Assembly: GCA_036011785.1 (NCBI GenBank)
Contig: DASCOB010000055.1
Coordinates: forward strand, 1 to 11,811
From: CAJWGI01 sp036011785
GTDB taxonomy: Bacteria > Chloroflexota > Anaerolineae > Anaerolineales > UBA11657
Length of the DNA: 11,811 bases
Direction of reading: 5' to 3'
Each line of letters begins with the position of its first letter. Position 1 is the first letter of the stretch. The position numbers and the translations under genes were made by a program. Below the pieces are notes generated by a model. That model ran no database searches. It saw only the letters and a program-made list of their open reading frames with translations, and was not told the DNA's origin. Positions 6,266 to 11,811 of this stretch are shown here, piece after piece.

Positions 6266-6979
6266 TCATCCCTGCTTGAACACCGGCGACCAGCCCAGCC
6301 GGTCACGCAAGATGATCCACAGCGCCCGTGCCCCATCCAGCGCACGAATTTTCTTCCCCTGCGAATAAGCGCGCGGTTGATAATCCAACGCCACCTCATG
6401 CACAGTATGCCCGGCCAGCAGCAATTTGTCCACCAGTTCGAAATCCAATTCGAAGCCGTTCCCCCCGAGCTGTAGCGATTTGAGCACATCGCTGCGCACC
6501 AGTTTTATGGCGGTGGCAACGTCGGTCAACCGGCTGCCATAGAGCAGATTGGTCACCGCGGTCAGCAAGCGCACGCCCAGAAACGCATGGTAATAGATGT
6601 ATCGTGGACGGCCGCCCAGCACGCGCGACCCGAGCACGGCAACAGCACCGTCTGTTTGAGTCTTGCGCAGCAGCAAGGGCAATTGATCGGGATGGTATTC
6701 CAAATCCGCGTCCTGAATGACCGCGTAATCGCCGCCCAACCGGCTGATGGCCGCGCGGATAGAGCCACTCTTACCAAGATTGCGAGAGTTCAGGATGATT
6801 TCGGTATCCGGCCAGCTACCTGCCTGCAGCAACTCGCGCGTTCCATCAGTGGAGCAATTGTCCACCACCAGCACCTCTTTCGTCCAGCCCGCGCCGAAAT
6901 CCACCGCCTGAATGCGCTCGAGCACGGTGGCGATGGTGTCGCGTTCGTTGAAGGCACACACGATTATTGATATCTTCAT
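6266..6979 (-). CDS. GT2 family glycosyltransferase (DPM/DPG-synthase-like), second of a tandem pair
   Basis: 237 residues, GT-A fold. The nucleotide-sugar site shows MKISIIVCAFNERDTI at the N-terminus, VVDNCSTDGTRELL (38-51) and the metal-binding D-x-D in QDADLEYHP (89-97). GSRVLGGRPRY, LTDVATAIKLVR and a C-terminal QGKKIRALDG complete the pattern of dolichyl/polyprenyl-phosphate sugar synthase-like GT2 enzymes. No membrane segment or GtrA-like extension is visible, so it is probably cytosolic or peripheral. It aligns with almost no gaps to the gene just upstream, so the two arose by tandem duplication. The frame is open further upstream, but the family N-terminus and the four-base gap after the previous stop fix the ATG at 6979. 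Donor and acceptor are unknown; context suggests a glycan containing a CDP-derived dideoxyhexose. Confidence 0.88.
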   Translation of the reverse strand: MKISIIVCAFNERDTIATVLERIQAVDFGAGWTKEVLVVDNCSTDGTRELLQAGSWPDTEIILNSRNLGKSGSIRAAISRLGGDYAVIQDADLEYHPDQLPLLLRKTQTDGAVAVLGSRVLGGRPRYIYYHAFLGVRLLTAVTNLLYGSRLTDVATAIKLVRSDVLKSLQLGGNGFELDFELVDKLLLAGHTVHEVALDYQPRAYSQGKKIRALDGARALWIILRDRLGWSPVFKQG

Positions 6980-6983
6980 ACTC

Positions 6984-7688
6984 TCATCGCCCGCGCGCGG
7001 ACCCAATCCAGTCGCGCAGGATGACACCGAAGGCGCGCAGCCCGTCGCGCAGTCCGATTTTTTTTCCCTGCGCGTAGGTGCGCGGCTGAAAATCGATGGG
7101 CACTTCGGCAATCTTTTCGGTAGCCAGCGCCAGCCGGTTGCTCAACTCAAAATCCAGATCAAACCCCGAGCAGCGCAGCTGCAGCGACTGCAACAGTTCC
7201 GTGCGCACCAGCTTGTAATTGGTGGCCACATCGGTGAAATTGGCGCCGAAAAATCTGTTCGTCAGCCAGGTCAACACGCGCACTGCCCAGTAATTCACGG
7301 TATAATAGTGATAGCGTTTGCCGCCAAGGACGCGCGACCCATAAACCGCGTCAAGGTCATTTGCAAGCGCGCGCGCCAACAGGATGGCATACTGGCGCGG
7401 ATGATATTCCAGATCGGCGTCCTGGGTGATGGTAAAATCCCCGTTGCACAACGGAATGGCAGTGCGCACCGAATGGCCTTTGCCCCGGTTCGCCGGCTGC
7501 ATGACGATGCGCGTGTTCTCGGCATGGTATTCGCGCAACAGCTCCCGAGTTCCATCCGTGGAGCAGTTGTCCACCACGATTATTTCTTTCTCCCAGTTCG
7601 CGCGAAGTTCGGCCAGCTGCACGCGCCGCAATACCTCCATGATGGTTTCGCGCTCGTTGAAAACACAGATGATTATCGAAAGCTTCAA
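6984..7688 (-). CDS. GT2 family glycosyltransferase (DPM/DPG-synthase-like), first of a tandem pair
   Basis: 234 residues with the same architecture as its downstream neighbour: MKLSIIICVFNERETI, VVDNCSTDGTRELL (38-51), NRGKGHSVRTAI, QDADLEYHPRQY (89-100) with the D-x-D, YGSRVLGG, FTDVATNYKLVR and QGKKIGLRDGLRAF. These are hallmarks of GT2 enzymes related to polyprenyl-phosphate sugar synthases. The start codon is TTG, overlapping the rfbH stop as TTGA (7688-7685), so translation is probably coupled. GGCGGA about seven bases upstream could serve as the ribosome-binding site. The two paralogues differ most in residues 52-65 and around the acceptor side, fitting different acceptors or donors. 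Being fused by overlap to the CDP-sugar genes, it likely handles that glycan; the exact sugar is not deducible. Confidence 0.88.
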   Translation of the reverse strand: MKLSIIICVFNERETIMEVLRRVQLAELRANWEKEIIVVDNCSTDGTRELLREYHAENTRIVMQPANRGKGHSVRTAIPLCNGDFTITQDADLEYHPRQYAILLARALANDLDAVYGSRVLGGKRYHYYTVNYWAVRVLTWLTNRFFGANFTDVATNYKLVRTELLQSLQLRCSGFDLDFELSNRLALATEKIAEVPIDFQPRTYAQGKKIGLRDGLRAFGVILRDWIGSARGR

Positions 7689-9010
7689 CGGAGTTCCGCC
7701 CGCATGAAATCGGCGAACACTTCCAGCATATAGTCAATGCGCGCATCGTCCAAGCCGGGGTACACCCCGACGAAGAAAGTGGAACGCAGAACGCGATCGG
7801 AAACCGGGAGCTCACCCACCACGCGGCAATCAATACCGGAGAATCCCGGCTGGCGCAGCACGTTCCCCGCGAAAAGCACCCGTGTTTCCACCCTAGCGCC
7901 CTCAAGGTGACGCATGAGCTGCTGCCGATTAAATGGCGCGCTGGCGCGCGCACTTATCGGAAAGGCAAACCAGGATGGGTCCGCTTTCGCGTGCCGGCGC
8001 GGCAGCAGCAGCTGCTGCTCCCACTCCTGCAAGCCAGAATACAACCGCTGGAAGTTTCGCTTTCGCGCGGCGACGAAATCAGGCAGTTTCTCCAGCTGCG
8101 CCAGACCGAGCGCCGCCTGCGGGTCGGTCAGTTTCAGGTTGTAGCCAATCTCGGTGAAGAAGTAGCGATGGTCGTAGTGACCCGAAACGCCGGGCACCTC
8201 TCGTTCGAAACGGCGGCCGCATTTTCCGTCTGGGGGATTCTCGTACCCACACCAGCAATCCCGGCCCCAGTCGCGCACGCTGCGGGCTATGCGCGCCAGG
8301 CGGGGGTCGCGGGTGAACACCGCTCCGCCCTCCCCGAGCGTGATGTGGTGCGCGGGGTAGAAACTGAGCGTGGCCACTTCACCGAACGTGCCCAGCACCT
8401 GACCACCAAAGGTAGAACCAAGCGCATCGCACACGTCCTCAATCATAATCAGATCGTGCTCGCGCACTATCGGCATGATAGCATCCATGTCGGCCGGGTT
8501 TCCAAGCGTGTGCGCGAACATCAGCGCGCGCGTCTGCGGAGATACAGCGGCACGAATCTGTTCTGGATCGGGGTTGTAATCCCCAAGCGTGCAATCAATA
8601 AACACCGGGATCAGTCGGTTTTGCACGAGCGGCGCCACAGTGGTGGGGAATGACGTGGCCGGCACGATGACTTCGTCGCCCGGCCGCAGGCGGCGCTCCC
8701 CGCGCCGCTCGGAGCAAAGCGCCGTAACCGCGACAAGATTGGCGGATGAGCCAGAATTGACCGGCACAATCTCGGGAACACCCAGGAATTCACCCAGCTT
8801 CTCCTCGAATTGCTCCGCGTAAGGCCCGGCCGTCAACCAGAAATCGAGTACCGCAGCCACCATGCGGTTCATATCGCGCTCATCAAAGACGCGACCGGCA
8901 TATTGCACGCGCGTTTTCCCGGGCACGAATTCATCCGGTTCGTGTTCCAGCCGGTAGAATTCTGTAACCTTCCGCGCAATCTCAGCGCGCAGACGCTCTC
9001 TTTCAGTCAC
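7685..9010 (-). CDS. rfbH: CDP-4-dehydro-6-deoxyglucose 3-dehydrase (E1, RfbH)
   Basis: A PMP- and [2Fe-2S]-dependent enzyme that removes the C3 hydroxyl of CDP-4-keto-6-deoxyglucose, the committed step to 3,6-dideoxyhexoses. It belongs to the DegT/DnrJ/EryC1 aminotransferase fold (441 residues), but SFYPAHHITLGEGGAV has His221-His222 where aminotransferases have the PLP-binding Lys, which is diagnostic of E1. The cluster cysteines are Cys194 (EDVCDALG), Cys252 and Cys254 (DCWC) and Cys264 (GKCGRRF). The Y. pseudotuberculosis enzyme pattern is C-x57-C-x-C-x7-C; here the last spacing is nine. The conserved N-terminus (VPGKTRVQYAGRVFDE) is intact. It starts at a GTG overlapping the preceding stop as GTGA. 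The usual E3 reductase partner (RfbI) is not encoded in the window, so electrons must come from elsewhere. Confidence 0.95.
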   Translation of the reverse strand: MTERERLRAEIARKVTEFYRLEHEPDEFVPGKTRVQYAGRVFDERDMNRMVAAVLDFWLTAGPYAEQFEEKLGEFLGVPEIVPVNSGSSANLVAVTALCSERRGERRLRPGDEVIVPATSFPTTVAPLVQNRLIPVFIDCTLGDYNPDPEQIRAAVSPQTRALMFAHTLGNPADMDAIMPIVREHDLIMIEDVCDALGSTFGGQVLGTFGEVATLSFYPAHHITLGEGGAVFTRDPRLARIARSVRDWGRDCWCGYENPPDGKCGRRFEREVPGVSGHYDHRYFFTEIGYNLKLTDPQAALGLAQLEKLPDFVAARKRNFQRLYSGLQEWEQQLLLPRRHAKADPSWFAFPISARASAPFNRQQLMRHLEGARVETRVLFAGNVLRQPGFSGIDCRVVGELPVSDRVLRSTFFVGVYPGLDDARIDYMLEVFADFMRAELR

Positions 9011-9879
9011 GATGCAGCAGCGCTGACCAGCGCGCGCAGGCCTTCCTCCAGCCCGGTGCGCGCGCGCCAGCCAGTCAGTCTCTCGGTGCGGTCAGCATCG
9101 GCCACCATGTTCATATCTTCCCCGCACCGGTATGGAAGCGCGCCGAAAAGCGGGCGTCCCTCGCCCCCGGTGAGGTCGAATAGCATTTGCACCACTTCGC
9201 GCAACGGGATACCTTCTCCGGTACCGATATCAATTGAATCTGCCGGCGCAAGCTTGGCTCGCGCCACTGCCAGCAATCCCAAGGCCACGTCGTCGACGGA
9301 CACCCAATCACGCAGCTGCTCCCCCAGAGAGAGCGGGAATTCCTCGCCGGCGCGCGCAGCCGCCAGCGCTGCCGGAAGAACGTTGCGCGCGGACTGGCCC
9401 AACCCATAACACTGAAAAACCATCGCGCCCAGCAGCGGCCATCCCCTCGTGCGCGCGACCATCTGGCAGAAAACCCAGGCGGCGGCTTTGCTGGCCGCAT
9501 ATGGGCTGCTCGGGTTGCGCTCGGCAGCCGTGCGCGCCACCACCACCGGCGCGCGACCGCACAGAGTTTCGAGTAGGTTCACAGTGCCGAGCACATTGAC
9601 GCGCAGCGCGTCCTCCACCGGCAGGTAGGCGTCGCTGGCTCCAGCGGCAGCAAGATGGAAAACCAGCGTCGGGTCAACACCATCGAGGGCTCGGATTTCG
9701 TCTCCCGCTGAAAGGTCAACCGCGATGAAGCCGGGCAGAGACTCAGCGCGGTCTGGTGGGTGGTTGTCAACGGCCACTACCGTGGCATGAAGCTCGCTCA
9801 ATCGGCGGCACAGGTGCCGGCCGATGAATCCGCTCACGCCTGTCACCAGCACTCGCTCTTGGGAAAAGGCGCTGTTCAC
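9007..9879 (-). CDS. Extended-SDR NAD(P)-dependent reductase/epimerase, RfbJ/RfbS-like (CDP-abequose/paratose synthase type)
   Basis: 290 residues from the GTG at 9879. The Rossmann loop is TGVSGFIG (13-20), followed by VFHLAAAGA and N95 in VNVLGT. The catalytic pair is Tyr127 and Lys131 in SPYAASK. GEQLRDWVSVDDVA (186-199) and IDIGTGEGIPL match the C-terminal half of CDP-abequose and CDP-paratose synthases. In that role it would reduce the C4 keto group of CDP-4-keto-3,6-dideoxyglucose, fitting its place between rfbG and rfbH. The loop before Tyr is short: TAAERNPSSPY replaces the usual longer S-S-x-V-Y-G segment, as in RfbJ. A GTG at 9906 would add nine residues, but the GTG at 9879 overlaps the rfbG stop as GTGA, like its neighbours. 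Product stereochemistry (paratose or abequose) or an epimerase role cannot be settled by eye. Confidence 0.8.
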   Translation of the reverse strand: MNSAFSQERVLVTGVSGFIGRHLCRRLSELHATVVAVDNHPPDRAESLPGFIAVDLSAGDEIRALDGVDPTLVFHLAAAGASDAYLPVEDALRVNVLGTVNLLETLCGRAPVVVARTAAERNPSSPYAASKAAAWVFCQMVARTRGWPLLGAMVFQCYGLGQSARNVLPAALAAARAGEEFPLSLGEQLRDWVSVDDVALGLLAVARAKLAPADSIDIGTGEGIPLREVVQMLFDLTGGEGRPLFGALPYRCGEDMNMVADADRTERLTGWRARTGLEEGLRALVSAAAS

Positions 9880-10865
9880 GACTGCGCCAGAAAGGCGCGG
9901 TACCACTCGAGGGTCTCGCGCAGACTATCATGCAGCGAGTATTCGGGGCGCCATCCCAACCGCTCGTGGGCCAGCTTGCTGGAAAGATACTGATGTTGAA
10001 TCTCGTTGGGCGCCGCATCCTCGACAATTGGCTCCAGCTCCGGGTGATCCGATATTGAAACAATGTTCTGCACCATTTCCAGCGCCGTGAGCGGAGCATC
10101 CTTTCCAAAGTTGTAGGCCCTGCCGGTGTGCTCGCCCGGCGCGGTGGCAAGCGCCTCGGTGAGGGTGATGTACGCATTAACCACGTCATGCACGTAGATG
10201 TAATCGCGCCGGGGCGTGCCATCGGACCGGATTACGGGCGGTTCGCCACGCAGCGCGCTGCGCATTGTGCCGGGCACGATGCGGTTCCAGTTTAAATCAC
10301 CGCCGCCATACATGTTTGCGCAGCGCGTGACCACCACGGGCAGTCCGTATGTGTGCGCGTACGCGCGGCCAATCATGTCCGCACAAGATTTCGAGACATC
10401 GTAGGGATGGTTGCCGCGCAGCTCGGCGGATTCAGAGTAGGGCAGCTCCCGGTGTGCGCCATAAGCCTTGTCGCTGGAAGCCACCACAATCTGCTCTAAC
10501 CCGGGCCAGCGCCGCGCAGCCTCCAGCATCATCCAGGTGCCGCGGATGTTGCTTTCGAATGTGGGCAGCGGAGAACGGTTGGCGATGCCCACCGCTGTCT
10601 GCGCGGCGAGATGTATGCAAGTTATGATCTCATAATCGGAAAAGACACGCTCCACCAGAGCTGCGTCGGTGATATCCCCACGCACCAGATTGACGCGTTC
10701 GCTGCCACCGGACCGCACCAACTCGCTGTGCGGCACCCAATCTCGCACGATTCCGACTACGTCCGCGCCCAATTCGAGCAAACGCAGCGTAAGCCAGGAA
10801 CCGAGAATGCCGCTGCACCCAGTGACCAGCACTCTGCGATCTTGCCAGAAATAAGAATCAGCCAC
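9876..10865 (-). CDS. rfbG: CDP-glucose 4,6-dehydratase
   Basis: Converts CDP-glucose to CDP-4-keto-6-deoxyglucose with tightly bound NAD. From the GTG at 10865 it has 329 residues. It opens with FWQDRRVLVTGCSGILGSWL (6-25), where F-W before the Rossmann loop and G-S-W-L after it are typical of RfbG. Asp132-Lys133 in SSDKAYG is the dehydratase acid/base pair, and Tyr155-Lys159 lies in HPYDVSK. ANMYGGGDLNWNRIVPG and RRDYIYVHDVV follow, and the end GWRPEYSLHDSLRETLEWY is normal for the family. The protein is slightly shorter than enterobacterial RfbG (about 355). A GTG at 10895 is also in frame, but 10865 has AAGAGG six bases upstream and matches the family N-terminus, leaving a 17-base gap after rfbF. 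A related NDP-sugar 4,6-dehydratase is the alternative; rfbF next door favours CDP-glucose. Confidence 0.88.
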   Translation of the reverse strand: MADSYFWQDRRVLVTGCSGILGSWLTLRLLELGADVVGIVRDWVPHSELVRSGGSERVNLVRGDITDAALVERVFSDYEIITCIHLAAQTAVGIANRSPLPTFESNIRGTWMMLEAARRWPGLEQIVVASSDKAYGAHRELPYSESAELRGNHPYDVSKSCADMIGRAYAHTYGLPVVVTRCANMYGGGDLNWNRIVPGTMRSALRGEPPVIRSDGTPRRDYIYVHDVVNAYITLTEALATAPGEHTGRAYNFGKDAPLTALEMVQNIVSISDHPELEPIVEDAAPNEIQHQYLSSKLAHERLGWRPEYSLHDSLRETLEWYRAFLAQS

Positions 10866-10882
10866 GATGACCTCTTGTTGCC

Positions 10883-11671
10883 CTAATCGTCCCACACTTT
10901 CCAGGGCGCGTTCTCGTCCCAGACTTCGTTAAGGTAGCACGCATCCTTAAACGTGTCCATCGACGCCCAGAAGCCCTCATGCCGGTACACCATCAGCTCC
11001 CCAGCAGCGGCCAGACGTGGCAGCGCATCGGTCTCAAGATCAACACTCTCGTCCCCGGCAAGGTATTCCAAAACACCGCGCTCAAAAACGAAGAAACCGG
11101 CGTTAATCCAATGCTGGAGCCGAGGTTTTTCATCCAGCTGCAGCACGCGACCGTCGCCCTCAATTTGAAGCACGCCGTATTGAGAGAGCGGCCGGCAACC
11201 GGTCAGGGTGGCCAGCCTGCCATGCGAACGGTGGAATGCAAGCAACTGATTGATATCAACATCGCCAATGCCATCCCCATAAGTGACGCAAAAGGTGGCC
11301 GCACCGATTCTCTCCGCGGCAAGGCGCACGCGCGCGCCCTTTCGCGTCTTAACGCCGGCATCGAAAAGCGTCACCTGCCACTCACGCTCAACCGCGCTGG
11401 CAGGCGCGCGAACGTCAGGCGTGCCCAAGCGGAAACTGAGGTCCCGCGTCAGCGCCTGAAAATCGAGGAAATAACGCCGAAAGGCCTCCCCGCGCTGGCC
11501 TAGCGGAAACAGAAAATGCGTGTGCCCGAAATGGGAGTACAACCGCATCACATGCCATAGCATGGCGCGACCACCCACCTCCAATAGGTGCTTTGGCTGG
11601 TCGCTGGAATCCGCGCCCATGCGGGACCCCGCACCACCGACCAGCAGAACCACCGGCAGACTGTTCGTCAA
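10883..11671 (-). CDS. rfbF: Glucose-1-phosphate cytidylyltransferase
   Basis: Makes CDP-glucose from CTP and glucose-1-phosphate, feeding the dideoxyhexose genes downstream. 262 residues, close to the usual 257. The nucleotidyltransferase loop is LLVGGAGSRMG (9-19), followed by QPKHLLEVGGRAMLWHVM (25-42). Further RfbF features are W-x-V-T-L-x-D-x-G, the metal-binding TYGDGIGDVDI, FHRSHGRLATLT, EKPRLQHWINAGFFV and the terminal YRHEGFWASMDTFKDACYLNEVW. The start is TTG at 11671; the frame is open upstream to about 11744 but without ATG, GTG or a family-like sequence. No clear ribosome-binding site precedes the TTG; a short leader ORF ends across it as TTGA. It is the first gene of the cluster, behind a near-consensus promoter and a terminator-like hairpin. 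Confidence 0.93.
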   Translation of the reverse strand: MTNSLPVVLLVGGAGSRMGADSSDQPKHLLEVGGRAMLWHVMRLYSHFGHTHFLFPLGQRGEAFRRYFLDFQALTRDLSFRLGTPDVRAPASAVEREWQVTLFDAGVKTRKGARVRLAAERIGAATFCVTYGDGIGDVDINQLLAFHRSHGRLATLTGCRPLSQYGVLQIEGDGRVLQLDEKPRLQHWINAGFFVFERGVLEYLAGDESVDLETDALPRLAAAGELMVYRHEGFWASMDTFKDACYLNEVWDENAPWKVWDD

Positions 11672-11733
11672 TAGAAAGGTCTCTGATTCGCGAAAAACGC
11701 TCTCGGCCAGCGAGAGCGCTGCAATTGCGACAC
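11668..11733 (-). CDS. Putative 21-codon leader ORF overlapping rfbF
   Basis: A GTG at 11733 opens a 21-codon frame beginning MSQLQRSRWP and ending in TGA at 11670-11668, which overlaps the rfbF TTG as TTGA. The GTG is only five positions past the -10 box, so a normal start point near 11731 would cut into it; the in-frame TTG at 11724 is an alternative start. The frame covers the terminator-like hairpin. It is rich in Arg and aromatic residues but has no run of one amino acid that would identify classic attenuation. The overlap type matches other junctions in this cluster, yet chance is quite possible. Confidence 0.28.
   Translation of the reverse strand: MSQLQRSRWPRAFFANQRPFY
11693..11718 (-). 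terminator. Intrinsic-terminator-like hairpin in the rfbF leader (possible attenuator)
   Basis: On the minus strand CGCTCTCG (11718-11711), loop CTGGC, and CGAGAGCG (11705-11698) form a perfect eight-pair stem followed at once by TTTTT (11697-11693). It lies between the promoter (-10 at 11743-11738) and the rfbF start at 11671, so it can only control entry into the cluster. I found no convincing competing antiterminator stem by eye. Confidence 0.6.
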
Positions 11734-11737
11734 GGAA

Positions 11738-11766
11738 ATCATATCAGACGCGCATGTTAATGTCAA
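11738..11766 (-). promoter_or_regulatory. Near-consensus promoter of the CDP-sugar/glycosyltransferase cluster
   Basis: On the minus strand a perfect TTGACA (11766-11761) is followed after exactly 17 bases by TATGAT (11743-11738, five of six). Transcription is expected to start near 11731, about 60 bases before the rfbF start. This is the strongest promoter match in the window. Confidence 0.75.
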
Positions 11767-11790
11767 CGAAGCATGGTAAACTGCCCGCCG

Positions 11791-11811
11791 ATGCCCACCA
11801 TCCCGCGTTTG
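11791..11811 (+). CDS. Possible start of a divergent gene, cut by the right edge
   Basis: An ATG at 11791 opens a frame (MPTIPRL) that leaves the window after seven codons. TAAACT at 11777-11782, a fair -10 box, lies eight bases before it, which would again give a nearly leaderless message; no good -35 box is visible. An in-frame ATG at 11773 is an alternative start. Too short to identify; offered only because divergent transcription from the rfbF promoter region is likely. Confidence 0.25.

Noticed and set aside
5720..6475. A 251-codon plus-strand open frame opposite the PfkB-family gene
   Set aside because: It lies antisense to clear PfkB and GT2 coding sequence, shows no family pattern, and is explained by GC-rich codon use keeping the opposite frame open.
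6912..7733. A 273-codon plus-strand open frame opposite the GT2 pair, and a similar one at 7907-8653 opposite rfbH
   Set aside because: Both are full antisense shadows of well-supported genes with no recognisable domain or ribosome-binding site.

Overview
The window looks like chromosomal DNA from a GC-rich bacterium, most likely a member of the Chloroflexota (Anaerolineae-like). Pointers are a lipoprotein carrying an NBR1-type Ig-like domain, a short archaeal/Thermotoga-type S-adenosylhomocysteine hydrolase, a group-III-like phosphofructokinase and probable leaderless transcripts. This placement is inference from protein style, not from a marker gene. No rRNA, tRNA, CRISPR array or insertion sequence was seen.

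Left part (1-1632, minus strand): the first 105 codons of a glycogen/starch synthase (glgA) run off the left edge. Upstream of it is an enolase-superfamily (mandelate racemase type) gene that reads as one continuous frame interrupted by a single amber codon. A roughly 400-base divergent spacer (1633-2030) separates it from the plus-strand genes and holds a candidate promoter for each direction.

Middle (1981-3934, plus strand): a 6-phosphofructokinase, apparently preceded by a 17-codon leader ORF that starts where transcription should start and overlaps the kinase start by ATGA. Next is a small secreted lipoprotein with its own promoter, placed so that the mRNA should begin at the ATG.

Right part (3960-11671, minus strand): eight co-directional genes. 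In transcription order they are glucose-1-phosphate cytidylyltransferase (rfbF), CDP-glucose 4,6-dehydratase (rfbG), an RfbJ/RfbS-like reductase/epimerase, the CDP-4-keto-6-deoxyglucose 3-dehydrase (rfbH), two tandem paralogous GT2 glycosyltransferases, a PfkB-family kinase and adenosylhomocysteinase. The first four would turn glucose-1-phosphate into a CDP-3,6-dideoxyhexose (paratose/abequose type) and the GT2 enzymes could build or transfer the glycan. The last two would dispose of S-adenosylhomocysteine: hydrolysis to adenosine and homocysteine, then probably phosphorylation of adenosine. Neighbouring genes from rfbG through the first GT2 overlap by four bases (GTGA, GTGA, TTGA). The cluster is preceded by a near-consensus promoter (TTGACA, 17 bases, TATGAT) and, between promoter and first gene, an eight-base-pair hairpin followed by five T, which has the form of an attenuator. 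At the right edge a divergent plus-strand gene may begin.
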